Position numbers and translations under genes: made by a program
Part shown: positions 49,090-62,661 of the stretch, piece by piece
Numbering within the stretch: position 1 is the stretch's first letter
Layout: every line of letters starts with the position of its first letter
The notes under the pieces: model-generated
Told to the model about the DNA's origin: nothing
Seen by the model: the letters and a program-made list of their open reading frames with translations, nothing else
Databases searched by the model: none
Source of the DNA: Ifrita kowaldi
Lineage: Eukaryota; Chordata; Aves; Passeriformes; Cinclosomatidae
Length of the DNA: 64,000 bases
Direction: 5' to 3'
Assembly: GCA_013398055.1 (NCBI GenBank)
Contig: VZRS01007507.1
Location: 496,001 to 560,000 of the forward strand

Positions 49090-49560
49090 GGGCTCACCCT
49101 GGATGTTAGCTCAGCCTCACAGAGCTGCTTGCTCACAGCTCTCAGTGGAATAGGAGAAAAACTGGAATGGCAGAAATGAGAAGAGTCATGCTTTGAGATA
49201 AAATACAGTATAGTAAGTAAAACAATTAAAAAAAAAAAAAAAGAGGCAAAACCAAACCAAATAACCCAAAGTGATGCAAAAGCAATCACTTCCCACCAAC
49301 TGACTGCTGCTGACCCAGCCTCTGAGCAACAGCCCCTCAGAAAACTCACCACCTCACTCTGCTGAGCATGACATCAGATGTCATGGAACGTTCCTGGGAC
49401 CAGTTGGCGTCAGCTGGGGTCAGACGTCCTGGCTGTGTCCCCTCACAACCCCTTTCCCACCCCCAACCTCCTCGCTGTGGGGCAGTGTGAGAAAGGGAAG
49501 GCCTTGTGCTGTACAGGCAATTCACCTCAGCCAGAACCCACACAATACTATAACTCTGTG
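49090..49560. mobile_element. Avian ERV LTR-like fragment
   Basis: The block 'gctgagcatgacatcagatg', 'tcctgggaccagttggcgtc', 'ctggctgtgtcccctcacaa', 'ggggcagtgtgagaaaggga' and 'aaggccttg' matches, in order, the LTR of a common bird endogenous retrovirus family (ERVL-like, as I recall it). The 'gagataaaatacagta' block and 15-A run (49228-49242) upstream also fit. No gag, pol or env frame is attached, so it is probably a solo or truncated LTR. Ends and strand are not resolved. Confidence 0.55.
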
Positions 49561-51020
49561 CTTGTGGTGTCTTAGAGGTTTAAGTTTGGACTTCCCCTTG
49601 GCCACAGAATGAGCAGGGTCTTTGATGATGTCAAGAAAAAATGTTAGAACCCTTCCTGCGATGAAGAGAGCCTTGACTGGATCTTGCAGAAAAGAACAGC
49701 GGGTCGACTCAGTGCCCTGCAGCCTGGAATCACCCTTGGGTCTGTATTCCTTGTTGAGAAGAAAAAAGGCAGGTTTGGGCACACTCAGAGGGGCAAAGAA
49801 ACTCAAATGCATGCCTTATTGCCTGTTATCTATCTGTATCTAAACTGAAACTTAATGTTTTATTTTTCTTTTGCGTGTCACATTCGATATTGCTTCCCCT
49901 CAGCCTGGTGGGTGGTGTGCACCAGCCATGATGAATGAGGATCAAAAGAAATTCTTTCAAGCGTAATCAGTTTTATTCCTTAATTGACCTGAATGCTAAA
50001 ACAAATAACTAAAATTTAGCTGATAATTTTTGTTTGCCTGCTCTGTTGTGCTTGCGTTGAGGGGATTTCTCTTGAAACACTAAAAAGTCTACTAATTCAG
50101 AAAACCATCCTTAGTTTGAAGCCTGACAAAACACACAAATTAGGAAAATTACAGCAGCAAGAGTAAGTGCATAAATTTTGAAGCACATGGAGTACATAAA
50201 CAATTTGTACATATTTTAAGAATAATTATGAAGACATGAAGCTACCTGGAAATTAGGGTAAACTGCAATATAGATATACCAGGATAGATGGCAGCAGGCT
50301 GTCCTGATAGCTATTCCCAGTTTTCTAGAGAAAGGAAATGATATGACTCTCATATGGCTTTCTGTAAACACTGTGTTAACAACCAATTTCTTTTGTGAAA
50401 TGTGCTTGACATTTCTGTACAAGACCTTAAATTTTAGATGAATGGATGCCGTCAGGTTTTATTAATCAAGAACTCTCCTAGTAGCCTTCCTGTAGCCCAA
50501 AGGCACTATATAGAGATGTATTAACTAAGGCATAGAAGGTGGCGTAGAGACCCAGAGAAGTTGGTTTTAAGTCACAGGGTGGATTAGGTGCTTCCTTCCC
50601 CAAGCAGGTGGGTCATCACAGATGGGAACTGCTGTGAGAATGGATGGGGAACTGGTGAGAAAGGAGGGAACAGTGGGCTGTGTTGCAAAGGAATGTATCA
50701 GGAGCAGTGACCAAGGTAGCTCCTTGAGCATCATCCTCAATGCTGTTCTTGTTTGAAATCTTCTCTGATGACTCTGACTCATTAAGTGCTTAAAAATGAA
50801 AATTCCTGATTGCATTGAACTTGGATGCATTGTCAAAACAGAAGGGGGCCAGAGTTTCCTAAAGGAAGAACTAAAGAACCTTGATCACTGTACAGCTAGA
50901 GCTGGCATGAAATTCAGAGCACAGAGTGAAATGGCAAGGTTTTGTGCTCAGGGTCTGGCAGATACAAGTCTTCCTAGCATGTTGGTGTTCCACTACAAAG
51001 CAAACACAAAGAAGGACCTG
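49561..51020. other. Intergenic, unclassified
   Basis: Unassigned sequence beyond the LTR-like block. Part of it (about 49570-49850) may belong to the same element, but I could not match it. Two antiparallel frames of 73 and 96 codons overlap here without similarity. Confidence 0.4.
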
Positions 51021-51037
51021 AGAAGAAGAAGAAGAAG
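51021..51037 (+). repeat. (AGA)n trinucleotide microsatellite
   Basis: About six AGA units between CCTG and CTGG. Short and pure. Confidence 0.9.
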
Positions 51038-54000
51038 CTGGATACATGTCCTGATCACAGGATAGGTATTGCTCACTCATTTTAAGTTGCCATGGAAAAG
51101 GTGGATGTAATTCCAGAAAGTACCAGTACAAACATTTCCAGCAGTGCTGGTACAAATGTCAGTGAGACAGCCTGGTGAGATTCCCTGAAAACTGTCCTGG
51201 CGGGACCACTGATGTTTCAGAAGGACTGGAAAAAGAGAGAAGCTACTGAGAGAGCTGGGGAGGGGGAGGTTTAAAGGAGATCTGTTTTCCTCCTGTGAAC
51301 ACTTGTAGAAACATCCCAGGTGAAGAGAGGAGCTATTTAAGCTAAGAAGGACGGTGGCACAAAAGCAGAGGCATATGCCTGAAGATACTTCAGAAAGACT
51401 CTCTTTAGTCTCTGTGCTGGATCCCTCTATGCCTTGCCTGAAAGAAGACCCTAAGGAAGCAGGATCTTGGGTGTTTGTCAGGATGCTTCAGCCAGGACAG
51501 TCTACCCAGGGAGGAGAGAGGCTTTTGAAGCAATGCTTATGTCACCCTAGCCCCTTTATCTGACATTAATCTGTTAGGGTAGGTAAGAAGATTTAACCAT
51601 TAGGCTTTTGATGGGCCTTAAAATAATCCTGATTTTTTACAATGCTCTCAGTAATAGAAGGAAGGCTGGATAGAAAAGAAAAATACCTCTTTGTATTAAA
51701 TACAGATTTATGATCACAATACTATAATTTCTTTTAGAGATACAACTGGTATTTTTGAACATTGGACATACAGTTGAAATTATTTCTCTCCTTAAAGTAG
51801 TACAATGGCTTTAAAAGAATAGGTTTTTGGTGAGTTATACAAGAATGAATGCAATGAAATGCCTGAATTGTGTGTTAACACACCTTCACACATACCCTCG
51901 TTCTTGCAGCAGATTATTGTCTTGTTCTGCCACTATAATTAGAAATTCTCTGAACCATGTAAACAGTCATTGACTATTTGGAAAAAGAAAAATTATAGAT
52001 TTTGAGAAAAGGACAGACAAACCTTCCCAGAACTATGCAAGGAAGAAAGACATGGTCTTCCCTTCCTCACCTTTTCTGAGCATTTTTATTTATGGACACA
52101 GAAGATTTGCCAGATTATGTAAACTGGTACACAATGTGAAAATAAAGATTGTCTATTTTCGCGGCTTTGAAATTATCATTTGTATCTTACTTATGGGTGG
52201 GGACAAATAGTGAGGAAGTGGAACAAACTGTCCACAAAATTGTCAGGTAATAAAGCTTTCCTCAAACATAATTGCAATTGCTCTAGTTCATTAGTCACAG
52301 TATTTGCAGATGGGCTTACATTGAAAAAATAGCAGTCTGCAATTATTTGATAGAAACAGTTGTGGCAGAGATTCTTTGCTCTGTAGACAAATCAAACTTG
52401 CGTTTTGTTATACAGCAGTTAATTTTTGAAGCTCTGTATTATTTGGAAAAAAAATTCCAGTCACTGAAATTCCTTATACTCTCGTCTGCTGACATCCAGA
52501 ATTAATTGTAAGTGCATTCTCATCCTATCTGGATCAAGAAAAATCTAAAATTTTAAAATAAAATAAGGAACAGTAGGCCCAATAAAGGTCACAACCTTCA
52601 TTAGGTTCTTCCTGCATTACACTATATTTCCTTAAAAATAACACAGAAAACAGACAAGTTTACAAGGGGTGTTGGAGGGAAATTATCCATACAGAGACCA
52701 CTACCAGCAGTCTAGTGACAGACAACAGAAAGGCCTGAAATCCTGCAATCCAATGAATTACAGTGGAATTTCCAAGTATCTCATAAAGTCAGTCACAGCC
52801 CCAAGGGATCTTTTACCTTCTGCAAAGCAGCAGCACTGCAGTAACAAGAAGAAACCTCATCTCTCTATCCCTCCCTACTTCCTGGAGGAGGAAATCTTGA
52901 TGCTCAGACCAGTCTGCTAGAGGAGGGAGGGAGTGGATGAGAATAATTCCTCCCTGATCCTGAAAATAATAAACAAGGTGGACCTAATGCTTAGCAAAGG
53001 AGCAGCTGGCCAGTCACAAACACTGTTATTCATTTGTGGCCTTTTTTAGTGCATGTCCAAAAACCCACTGCTAGGGTGGACATTATGATTCATTTGCCAT
53101 GAAATCAGTGATCAACACAGGGAGGAAAATGCTTTTGTTTTACCTGAGGAAAAATGGTTATGTGGCAAGAATCCTGCGTACTGACCCACAGGGAGAGGGG
53201 TTTTGCATTACCATACAGAAGAGGAATGAGAGATTAATTAGTTCTTTGGGCATTAATTATACTAGGATTGATAATTCTAAGATAAAAGCTGCACGAGTAC
53301 GCGGTGTATATTTTCACTGGAGAGTATTCCATAACTGAAATCTGTAAACCACTGCCACTTCTTTCTTTCATGACACCGTGTTCTAAGTTTCATGTTTTGA
53401 ACACAACTCTGGAAGGGCAAAAGACTAATTCAGTGGAGACAGGTGTTCTTCAAAAAGTGCAGAGTTTCTGACTGTCTTTTTCACTTAATTTTTCATCCCT
53501 GGAGATGCCAGGTATCTCCCATGCAAAAATGGAAGGGAACTCATCCAGCCAGCATGGTCACTTGGGTTGCCCACAATACTTTTCCTTCCCCATACAAGCC
53601 AACAAAATCTCAGCTGGTGGTGGCACACAGATGACAGGTGTGAAACACAAAGTGAAGAATTGAAGGCCAATGTAGGCACTTCCTGTTCCTATGCGCTTGC
53701 TGGGAACAAGACATTTTGCAAACACTACAGTGTCGCTGCAGCTCACAGTCTTTGGCTGTAAAAAACCTAAAGTTTGAGAGACAGAGTAAGGCACTGGGTT
53801 ATTAATCATGAGGAGTCTGGGATAATAAACAGTCACTGAGACAGCTGCTGTCACAAGAGATGAGCGGAAAGAGATGTTGCTACAACAGCAGTTTTTGTCT
53901 TCCTAAGTAGCCTTAACTGCATACATGGAAAAATCCAAATATTTCTAAGCAAAGAGTAGAAAGTAAGACAAGTTCTTTCTTCAATATTTTAAACGTAGCT

Positions 54001-55550
54001 CATCTGTGTCCTAATAAGTTGCCCAGACTCCCAATTCATATTATTATTCAGGAGCAATGTGGGGCAGGATGCAATTTAGCTAATAGCCTCTGATCCAAAA
54101 ATTACTGAATTCAATGCATACATATTTGGACTCTCCAGACATCCCTCACATTAACCATTAGAGCATGTAAAAAATGCATCTTTCCTGTCATACAATAGCA
54201 TTAACTGGAAGAGGAATATGGTCATAAGTGTCACAGTCATTAATCCCAGTTATAATTGCCAACAGCTTACTGCAGTCAATGTTTGTACTCAGGACAATTA
54301 CAGACGATGTCCATGGATAATCTATTGCCTGTTTTGGAGATGTGGTTCCCTGTACTGTAGTCCTTGACAACTTTAACATTAAGCTAGTGTAATGTCTCTA
54401 AGGATGTACAGAACACTGCAGTCCCTCTTTCCAGTTTTCATTCGGTCTTTCAGAGCTGTCTTATGGTGAAATCTCCTTCTAACCTCTGCACCATTTTCAA
54501 ATAACAAGCCTGTAAATATTTTCTTCCAGAACTTGAGAGTTATTTGAAGGGGATTTAAGCCTGAAAATGTATTTATTTTCTCTTTATTGGCTTTTGCAGA
54601 TGTCTACTAGATAATCCAGGAACAAAACTGCTGATTTATAGAGCAATACTGCACGTCACCGGTCTGATTTATTGGGTAGCCTCTGTTTTGTTAGTTCAGC
54701 AAAACAAGAATGGTATTTTTGTGACCAGAAGTGCCAAAAACATTGTTCATCATCAAAAATCTAACCTGAGGAGCAAGTTGAATTACTGAGGTGCCAAAGT
54801 AGCAGGGTTATGTCATGTCCTTTTTTTTTGTGGTCAACTGTTAGATTAGAGCCACCACAGAACTCCAAGGTTAGCGTTGGCTCACACGTGCATGTCTCTG
54901 TGCCTGTCTCAAGGAGGCTTGATGGTCTAACTGTAGGTTTGCCATTATTGTGACAGGTTCTGGAATTATGTTATGCTCCATTTTATCCATCCCCTGTTCA
55001 AACTATGAATAAGTAGCAAAATGTGGTACTTTTCATAAGCAAATCCCTTTTCTGTAGTTGTATGGGTTATATTTGAATTGTAGATGTGATTATGTATGAA
55101 TTCTCTATGCTAAAGAGGCTTGATTTGATTTGATGCTTTTTCAGGCTACCTTATTTTTCTGAATCTCAGTCTTTAAATAAAAATCCTCTTTTTTACCTTT
55201 ATTGGTTATGATATCTAACATTCTTTAAATGTACAAACCAGAAGCTTAATTTTTAAAAATGATTAGCATTGTAGCTGTCAATCTTGCACTAAATTTGGTG
55301 CAAGTATCATGGTAGTATCATTTCTCAAGGAGATATAAAAACCCCACCCACAGTTATTATGTTAAACTTTTTAACTCATTCTATAAGCTTTCTTCATAAA
55401 GCCCTAGAAATATTTTCTCACATCTTAATTTTCCCTGTCTCACATTCTTAGCTTTTTATCAGGTTTCTAAGAACACTGATTTCCTTACAATTTTATGCAT
55501 TTATTTTAATCAGCAACCAGTTGGGGAGGGCGACTTATTTAAATACATGT
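51038..55550. other. Intergenic, no gene recognised
   Basis: No exon, RNA gene or clear transposon recognised. Open frames are short and occur on both strands as expected by chance. Confidence 0.45.
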
Positions 55551-55637
55551 ATATCTCTCCATATAGTGATACATCTGGTCATCAATATCTCTATATAATG
55601 ATATAACTGTGCATCTATATCTCTCTCTATAATATCC
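55551..55637 (+). repeat. Imperfect tandem repeat, units beginning ATATCTCT
   Basis: Three units begin ATATCTCT at 55551, 55585 and 55617 (spacing 34 and 32 bp), each continuing into a [CT]ATATA[AG]TGATA-like core in the first two. The third is truncated into a CTCTCTAT run. Confidence 0.7.
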
Positions 55638-58600
55638 ATTAAGGGTTTTCATCACTATGCAGTTGATTAAGTATTTTCTCCCATTTGCTTATTTACTAAT
55701 GTTTTTAAGTGTTTAAGCCAGATTGTCTACATTTTTACTCTTTCCTGCTTCAGTAAGAGCAGTAGGTGACTGCAAGACTGGTTTCATTGTCAGTCAAAAC
55801 AACAGTGGCTATAGTTATTTTCTAAGCATATATTTACTGTTTGTTTCGATGAGTCACATTCTCAACCATGTAAACATGTTATTGAATTTCATGGGTAGAT
55901 TAATTAATGTCTGTACTTCTCTATGTATTGGGGTGTGATCAGAAAATAAAAACTCCATGCATGTTTAATTTTTGAAAGATACCCTAAAGAAATTTGGAGG
56001 AGTTCAGTCTTTTTATCCCCATGTGACACTTGGTGGTACAATATGTTTCTGTCACGAAGAGAATAGAAATAGTACAAAAGAAGTTTTTCTGCTTAGCATT
56101 TTTGTATTTTAATGGGATCTTTTCTCACTGTATTATTTTAGTTGGTCAAATCTCCACCATATGCAGAATAATTATTACCTGCATGAGTTATTTTTGAGAC
56201 TTTCAACTTGAGATTTGGAGATATGTTTTGATGCAGAGGATTAGTTGTCTCTCAGGCACTCTAATCAGGTACATTTGTAATTCCTAGAAGGATATATGAC
56301 TTCTTGGAGCAGTATTTTCAGCATTAAGATACCTGTCACCTTCTTACACACTGCTCCTTTTTCTGGTGGTATCTAACAACAGTTCAGGCATTCAGCAATG
56401 AAGTGATTTGCTCGAGTACATCAGCAAGACCATACAAGAGGTAAACAGTTGCCAGGATGCCTGTGCATAGAGTCCCAATGACGAGCTTGCACAGCCTGCT
56501 TTAAATTTGCATGTGTTACTATCAGTATTTTAAACCCTGAAACCAACCAATTCTTTTTTCAAGAATAATTGGCACGGATGTTAGTGCACATTCTCAGGCA
56601 GGTGCAATAGATCCAGCAGTATGTGTTTACATTTGAGTTCCTGCCCATTAAGGGATTGTTCTGTAAAATTAACAACTCTCACACTCAAGATGCCAAGGCG
56701 GTTTTCCCTGCATAATAAATGCAAGTGTTTTCCAGAGAAATGGCAAAAGAAACTTTTAAGTTTGTATAGCACACTAAAATGCAGGCTCACAGCTGTCTAT
56801 ACTAAATGTTGTCTGATGCTGTTTCAGCCCTAAGTGTCCTAGGAGAGAAAGCGAATTATCACCCCATACATACAAGAGCCCAGTTTCAGGGTTTTGCTCT
56901 TGTACCAAGCACCAGCAACCACTGTGCCCAACCCACCCTGGATGAGGCTGAAGCCCTACTGCAGAGAGGGGAGCTCATTTTTCAGACACTGCTTGCCCAG
57001 TGTTGCCATCCATGTGTGTGAGCTACCTGCACTGCTCTGAGCTGCTCACTGCCAGTGTTGAGCACAGCTGGGGGAAATTTTCCTCTGTGTTCTCTGGGCA
57101 CAGAACCAAAAGGGGATTTGCCCAGTTATGCTTTTTAATGAAAAGTCCTGATGATCTGAGGCTCATGGAGGGACTGACAGACACTTGTGAAGTTTAAAAA
57201 GGCTGCAAAAAGACAGACATATAATTTTAAGAATTTGTGGTCAGTGTTCAGGGGTCTCACAAGGACAAAGGATCAATAAAAATTTTAATTATTCTCTCAA
57301 AAAGCTTGGGTAACTTGACAGAGCATTGTTCCCTCTTGTGCTTTTCCACTGCACATTTTGGGGAGCTTTGAACTGTGCTCTAAGCCACATCCTTCATGCA
57401 ATACTGACACTGAAACAATTGCCATTTTGAACATACGCACAAGATGCACTGAGATGGCGTTTCAGCAGTTGTTTACTTGCCCTCAGCAGACAGCAACACC
57501 CCCTGATCATTTTACCACCTAAGCCACAGCCATACATGGCGCAGCCAAGGGACATGCATGGCAGCTCAGTCTTGATCCAGAGGCAGTGGTAGCCAAGGGG
57601 TGCAAACACTACCCAGGAGGGCAGGACTGCAGGCCTAGGCAAGTGGGGTTGCCCTGCATGAAATTGGTTTCATCTCAGGAGATGCAATGGAAAGAGGAGA
57701 CCACCTCACAGGGCAATCTGCACTCAAATGTTCAAGTACTTCAGATGTTCTTCCAGTTGATCACACCATCTGCATAGTCAAGGCCTGTGAAAGTCATCTG
57801 GCCAATTAGTCTTCCAGAGCTTGGGTCACCTGCTCAGGTGGGTCAGCTACCTGCCTCTGGCATGACAAAATAATGGAAAAGGATGTAGGAGAGGGGCTTC
57901 AGCTGCTTGTGGTTCTTTTCCTGTCTTCTGCCTCTCTGTTTCTGCCCCGTGGGAGAAGAAAATGACATTTAGCAAGAAACAAGCTTTCTGTGCCTTGTAG
58001 CAGCATGTGTGAGTTCTCCACAAAGATTATGCATGTGGTTTTTGAAACATGCTCTGCCTGTGTCACATTGAGGCCACAGCATATGGTCACTCCCTTTCTG
58101 CTAAAGGGAAGGTAAGTAAACAACCACACAAATACAAGAACTGCAATGCTGAGAAATCAACCCATGGCACCCAAGGATTATATATGCAGAAATATTGTCC
58201 CAAGAGTGATTATTATTCAGGCCATTTATAAGAAATCTGCTACAAGTCCAGTGTGTAAATTATTTTCATTTACAGTAATGGCAGGCTGAGCTTTTAGAAA
58301 ATAGCTCTGAACTAGGCTGCACTGTCATCTGTGGAAAAACCAGCTGGTAAATCTCAAATTTGGTATTTCAGTTTCCCACAGCTTCAGCATTTTTGATTCT
58401 TCCTGATACTAATATATGCAATTCAGGTTTTATTTCTATGCTGAAAATAGAGAGTAAAGTGACATACAGGAGGCATCAATTCATTGCCTTGAGACTTGAA
58501 AGGAAATTGTTTAAAAAGCAGCCTAACAAGGGATCTAGCTTTCATATCCCTCACATTATCTGATGAAAATTCCCCTAAATTGATGAAATATTTGAATAAA

Positions 58601-61600
58601 ACACACTATTGGCAAGGCTTATAGTAATTTGTAAATCCTGGCTGTCAAACAGGGATCCACAAGAGGAGGAATACTAGGCAGAAAATTTTGGTGTGTTTTA
58701 GAATAAAATTGCACTATAACAATATCTATAATTGAGAATTTTTCTAGCCAAATCCACCCACAGTCCTATGAAAAGTCAGGGATTAGATTTCAAAGGCTAT
58801 AGACCCTGACCAGTCTGGACTTGAAAACAGGATGTAAGTCATGCAGAAGGAAAGACTCACATTGTGCTAATAACTTCTACTATTCCGAAATGATTTAGGT
58901 CAGACAGAGCTTATCTTTCACTGCTCAGAAGCATGCTAATCTCTCCATTTGTGTTTTGTGAATGTCAGATTCACAGATATAACTGTGAACTAAAATACTG
59001 CCCTTGAATAAATTGAAATCCTGGACAATTCTGCAGCATTTTTGCTGAGTGTTGCAGTGTAACAAACCCTCTGAGTGTTGTTGATTCCAGAAGAATTGGG
59101 GCACTACAGAAAAAAAATGAAGCTAACAGCCATACCCAAGAAAACAAGGACAAATTTATCCTGGATAACTCTGAAAAATCAGTTCATGCAAATGTTTAGC
59201 CTTATGTGAAATGACACTTACTACTGTCTTGTAAATGGTGCTGTTTTAAGCAACGGCTAATCAGTAGCTGCATTAACTTTCCAGAAGACAGAACCAGAAT
59301 GGGTTCCAGATGGGCTGGGGTTAGGTGTTCTGGGAAAATAACAGGCATATTGAATTCCAGTTTGGAGGAACTGGTCTTGTTTGTTAACTACATTAAATGT
59401 TGAAAAATGTCTATTTATTGGTAAAGAATGATGTAGAAAGATTTGATTTGATGGCACTTCTCCAAGCAAGTTTTTAAAGAAAGGAAGAACATATACTTTA
59501 ATTCTTGTCAAAGCTCAGAGCAAAATGGACCCATTTAACTTTCTGTTTTCCACTAAGGTTAAAATGGCACCTCTGCTCGGTTACTCACTTCTTTCTACAT
59601 AAAATCTCCATTTCATCAAAGTTCAAATGTGCCAACAAGAGAAAGAATTCAGTATTCATCAAATGAAAAACTATAGTGTAGACACATTCATGAAGGACTT
59701 AATCTATAAAACGTGAAGGCCATGATACTCTAACTTCTACCTTGACTTTGTCCTCTTTTGATAGCAGAAATTGATATTTAGGTATAGACATTAGCCAGAA
59801 ATGCCCATTCAAGTTTTTGTTTTAACTTGCTGTCTTTATTAAAGCTGGTAATTATTTGGCAACAAAGGAGATGGTTGAGGTTTCCAGCTGGCACTTTTAA
59901 TAAAGCATTATAAGAGTAACTGAAGGACAGCTATTGGATCTGAAAATCTTTGCTGTTATTTTAGCAGGCTCCAGTACAGCTGTTAATGCATCACATCCTG
60001 CTGCTGCCAGGACAAGCCCATTTCCTGCCAGAAGTAACAAAGAAGTAGCTCAGGCACGATACAAATCTTACAAATGTTAGAATAATCTAATATCAGCCTC
60101 TATAATTTACATTTTATAATAATGATAAATGTCATATGGTGTCTCTTAAAAGTTGTATTGTTTTGTCAAGAACTCTTATCAATATGAAGTCTGTATCTGC
60201 AAATTTCTGGGCAAAGGATCAACCTCCCTTCAGTGTTACATCCCTGGCCTCCACAGATCAACTGATCACTGCTACAGCTGCCACTTGAGTTCTTGTGATG
60301 CTTATCTGGATCTTCTTGACCACTTCCCCACATACTGTGTTCTGTTCCTGCTTCATTTTGCATTACTTTTAGATTTGCTTCTCACTGTTTCAATCATCTG
60401 CAAATTTTGCCTCATGCTTGAGCCGTGTTTAGTGCAGTTGGGGAGTAAACAAATGACTTGTTATACTAACTTCTCATTCCAGTTTCCTCTTTGGGGAAGT
60501 GACTGAAATTACTGTTTTACTTCCCACACCTCAATCAGTGACTTAAATCGAGGCAACTTTCCACAGTTGTGTCCTGACTGCAAATGTACATTTATTTGGC
60601 ATTTTGTCCTCATCAAGAAGGTTTTCAATATTTAATATTTTTTTAACAGAAATCCTAATTTCTTTTTCAAATGCACTGCAGCTTCAGTTTAATCATTTGG
60701 ACAGAATTATGGCTAAGGCTTGGTTCTATTCCAAACAAAATAGATTCCTCAGGCTCCATTCTTGCACTGGTCTGAAGCATTGAATGCAACTGGTTGTTAT
60801 TTACAGCTGGCTGACAGCTGCGATACATTTGTAGCCTTCACTATTTCAGTGTATCACTGGCAGGAAACTTTTAGCAAGTAGCATAGCTGGAGCCATACCA
60901 AAATGATTCAGTGATTCTGGTAACACTCAGTGCACTGCATCTCACCCCACGAGCTTGCTGGGCCCTGGACTGGGAACCCCCTCGAGTGCTGACGGACCAG
61001 GGCTGAGCAGCATCATCAGAGCTGCAGCAGAGCAGGGAAACCAGAAAAACAGGCAAAGGCAGAGAACAAAAAGCATGGGCTCAGACTGCCACTGTCCTCC
61101 AAACAGCCTGGAGTGGAAGTAGGACACAGGTGCAGAGGTGCAGGCACTGAGCATCCTCCTGTCCCACTCTGCACCATTTCCCCTGCTGTTTTTCAACAAG
61201 GTGTGAGCTGGGACTCATTTGAAACATTGTATTTATGCTGTTCAATTTACAAGGTAAAACCCAGGAGGATCTGGCCGTGTATTGACTGGATATGACCTTA
61301 ATCCTTTCAAATATTTTTCATATAATTAGCATGCAGTTTATTATGTATTACTGTATTCTTCTTATGAACTACTGGAACTTTGGCCCTTTCTTTTCCTTCA
61401 ATATAAAGCATATGAAGGATTTAGTCCTATTTAACTGTCTCTTTTCCAAGAAGTCTTTCTCATCTGATGCAAAAAAGGTTTAATATGATGAAAGTATCCA
61501 AACAGTAATGTAATGTTTCTTAGATTTTGTTTCTGTTCTGAGGTAGTTCATTCAATGTTAGGAAATGTGAGACAATTGGCATTTCAAGCTAACACACTGC

Positions 61601-62481
61601 TTTTTTTATCTTTTCTTTTGTCCATTATTTTTATTTTATACACCCCTGGCTGAGGCACATGCTCTGTTCTTTCGTTTGTATGCTTAGTTCAGGTTGTAGT
61701 TCCACATGCAATGGGAAGTTTTAGCTTGATTTGTACTTTTGTATGCTTTTAGATTAACTTGAGCTGTAAGAACTGTTTCTTAATTAAAACATAACAAGTT
61801 TTTTGTCTTCATTCCAATTGCCTAGTCTGCTTTTTGTTGCATTTTAACATTGTGAGCGCAAAAAGTAGTATATTTCCATTAGATATCTGAATTACATTTC
61901 CAATGCTGTTATTAAGTAGCTGTATTATTTAATGCTTATATGCCCTTCTTTTAAACAGGTGACAGGATAAGCATTAAAATCATGACTGCTTATTGCAATT
62001 AACTCGGTAATGAGTATAATAATGATTACTGGAGAGAAGGCATGAGAGGAATTCTTAATGCTTTCTAACAATTAACGAAAAAAGTATGCTAAGCTGTATG
62101 AAGAAGTGACAACTGCTAGATATACCCTGGGGACTGCTGGGTGTCAGGCACAGTCCTCAGTGTGCTACACTAGCCCAGAGAGCTTCAGCTCAGCTCATCA
62201 TCAGAAGAAACATCTTTCTTGACTCATATGATCCTAGATCTCAAACTGACTTGAGCAGCTGTTGTGAAAAAAACTGATTACCAGCTGAATATTCCCAAAC
62301 AGTCTGCTGGGACAGAATGTTCTCTTTGAAAACTTCAGTTTCCTACTTTTAAGTGCAAAAGTTGTGTAATATTATCCACAGGCTGATATCCTGTTTCACT
62401 TGATTTAGGTTTAGATAACTGGTGTGGAAGGTATTAATTTACAACTTCTCAAACAGCCAGGACAGCTAAACAGTTACAAGT
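55638..62481. other. Intergenic, no gene recognised
   Basis: Nearly 7 kb without a recognisable gene. The largest frame (117 codons, 60153-60506, plus strand) is Cys/Leu-rich and unrecognised. A slightly GC-richer patch lies at 60940-61160. No definite transposon was seen. Confidence 0.45.
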
Positions 62482-62661
62482 GTTTATAAAGGACATCAGT
62501 GAAAAAAAAGAAAGAAAACCATGCTTTTATCTTTTTATGCCAAAAATAACAAACAACCAAGCAAACAAACAAANGTTTATAAAGGACATCAGTGAAAAAA
62601 AAGAAAGAAAACCATGCTTTTATCTTTTTATGCCAAAAATAACAAACAACCAAGCAAACAA
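62482..62661 (+). repeat. Exact direct duplication across a gap (2 x 87 bp)
   Basis: 62482-62568 and 62575-62661 are identical base for base (offset 93), starting GTTTATAAAGGACATCAGTG and ending AAGCAAACAA. The N at 62574 separates them. Perfect identity and exact placement against the gap point to a contig end assembled twice, not to a biological tandem duplication. Confidence 0.95.
62574..62574. other. Assembly gap (single N)
   Basis: Single N between two identical copies of an 87-bp sequence. It probably represents a false scaffold gap between contigs that really overlap. Confidence 0.9.

Noticed and set aside
60153..60506. 117-codon plus-strand frame as a gene
   Set aside because: Not recognisable, Cys/Leu-rich from local composition, with no splice or poly(A) context that supports it.
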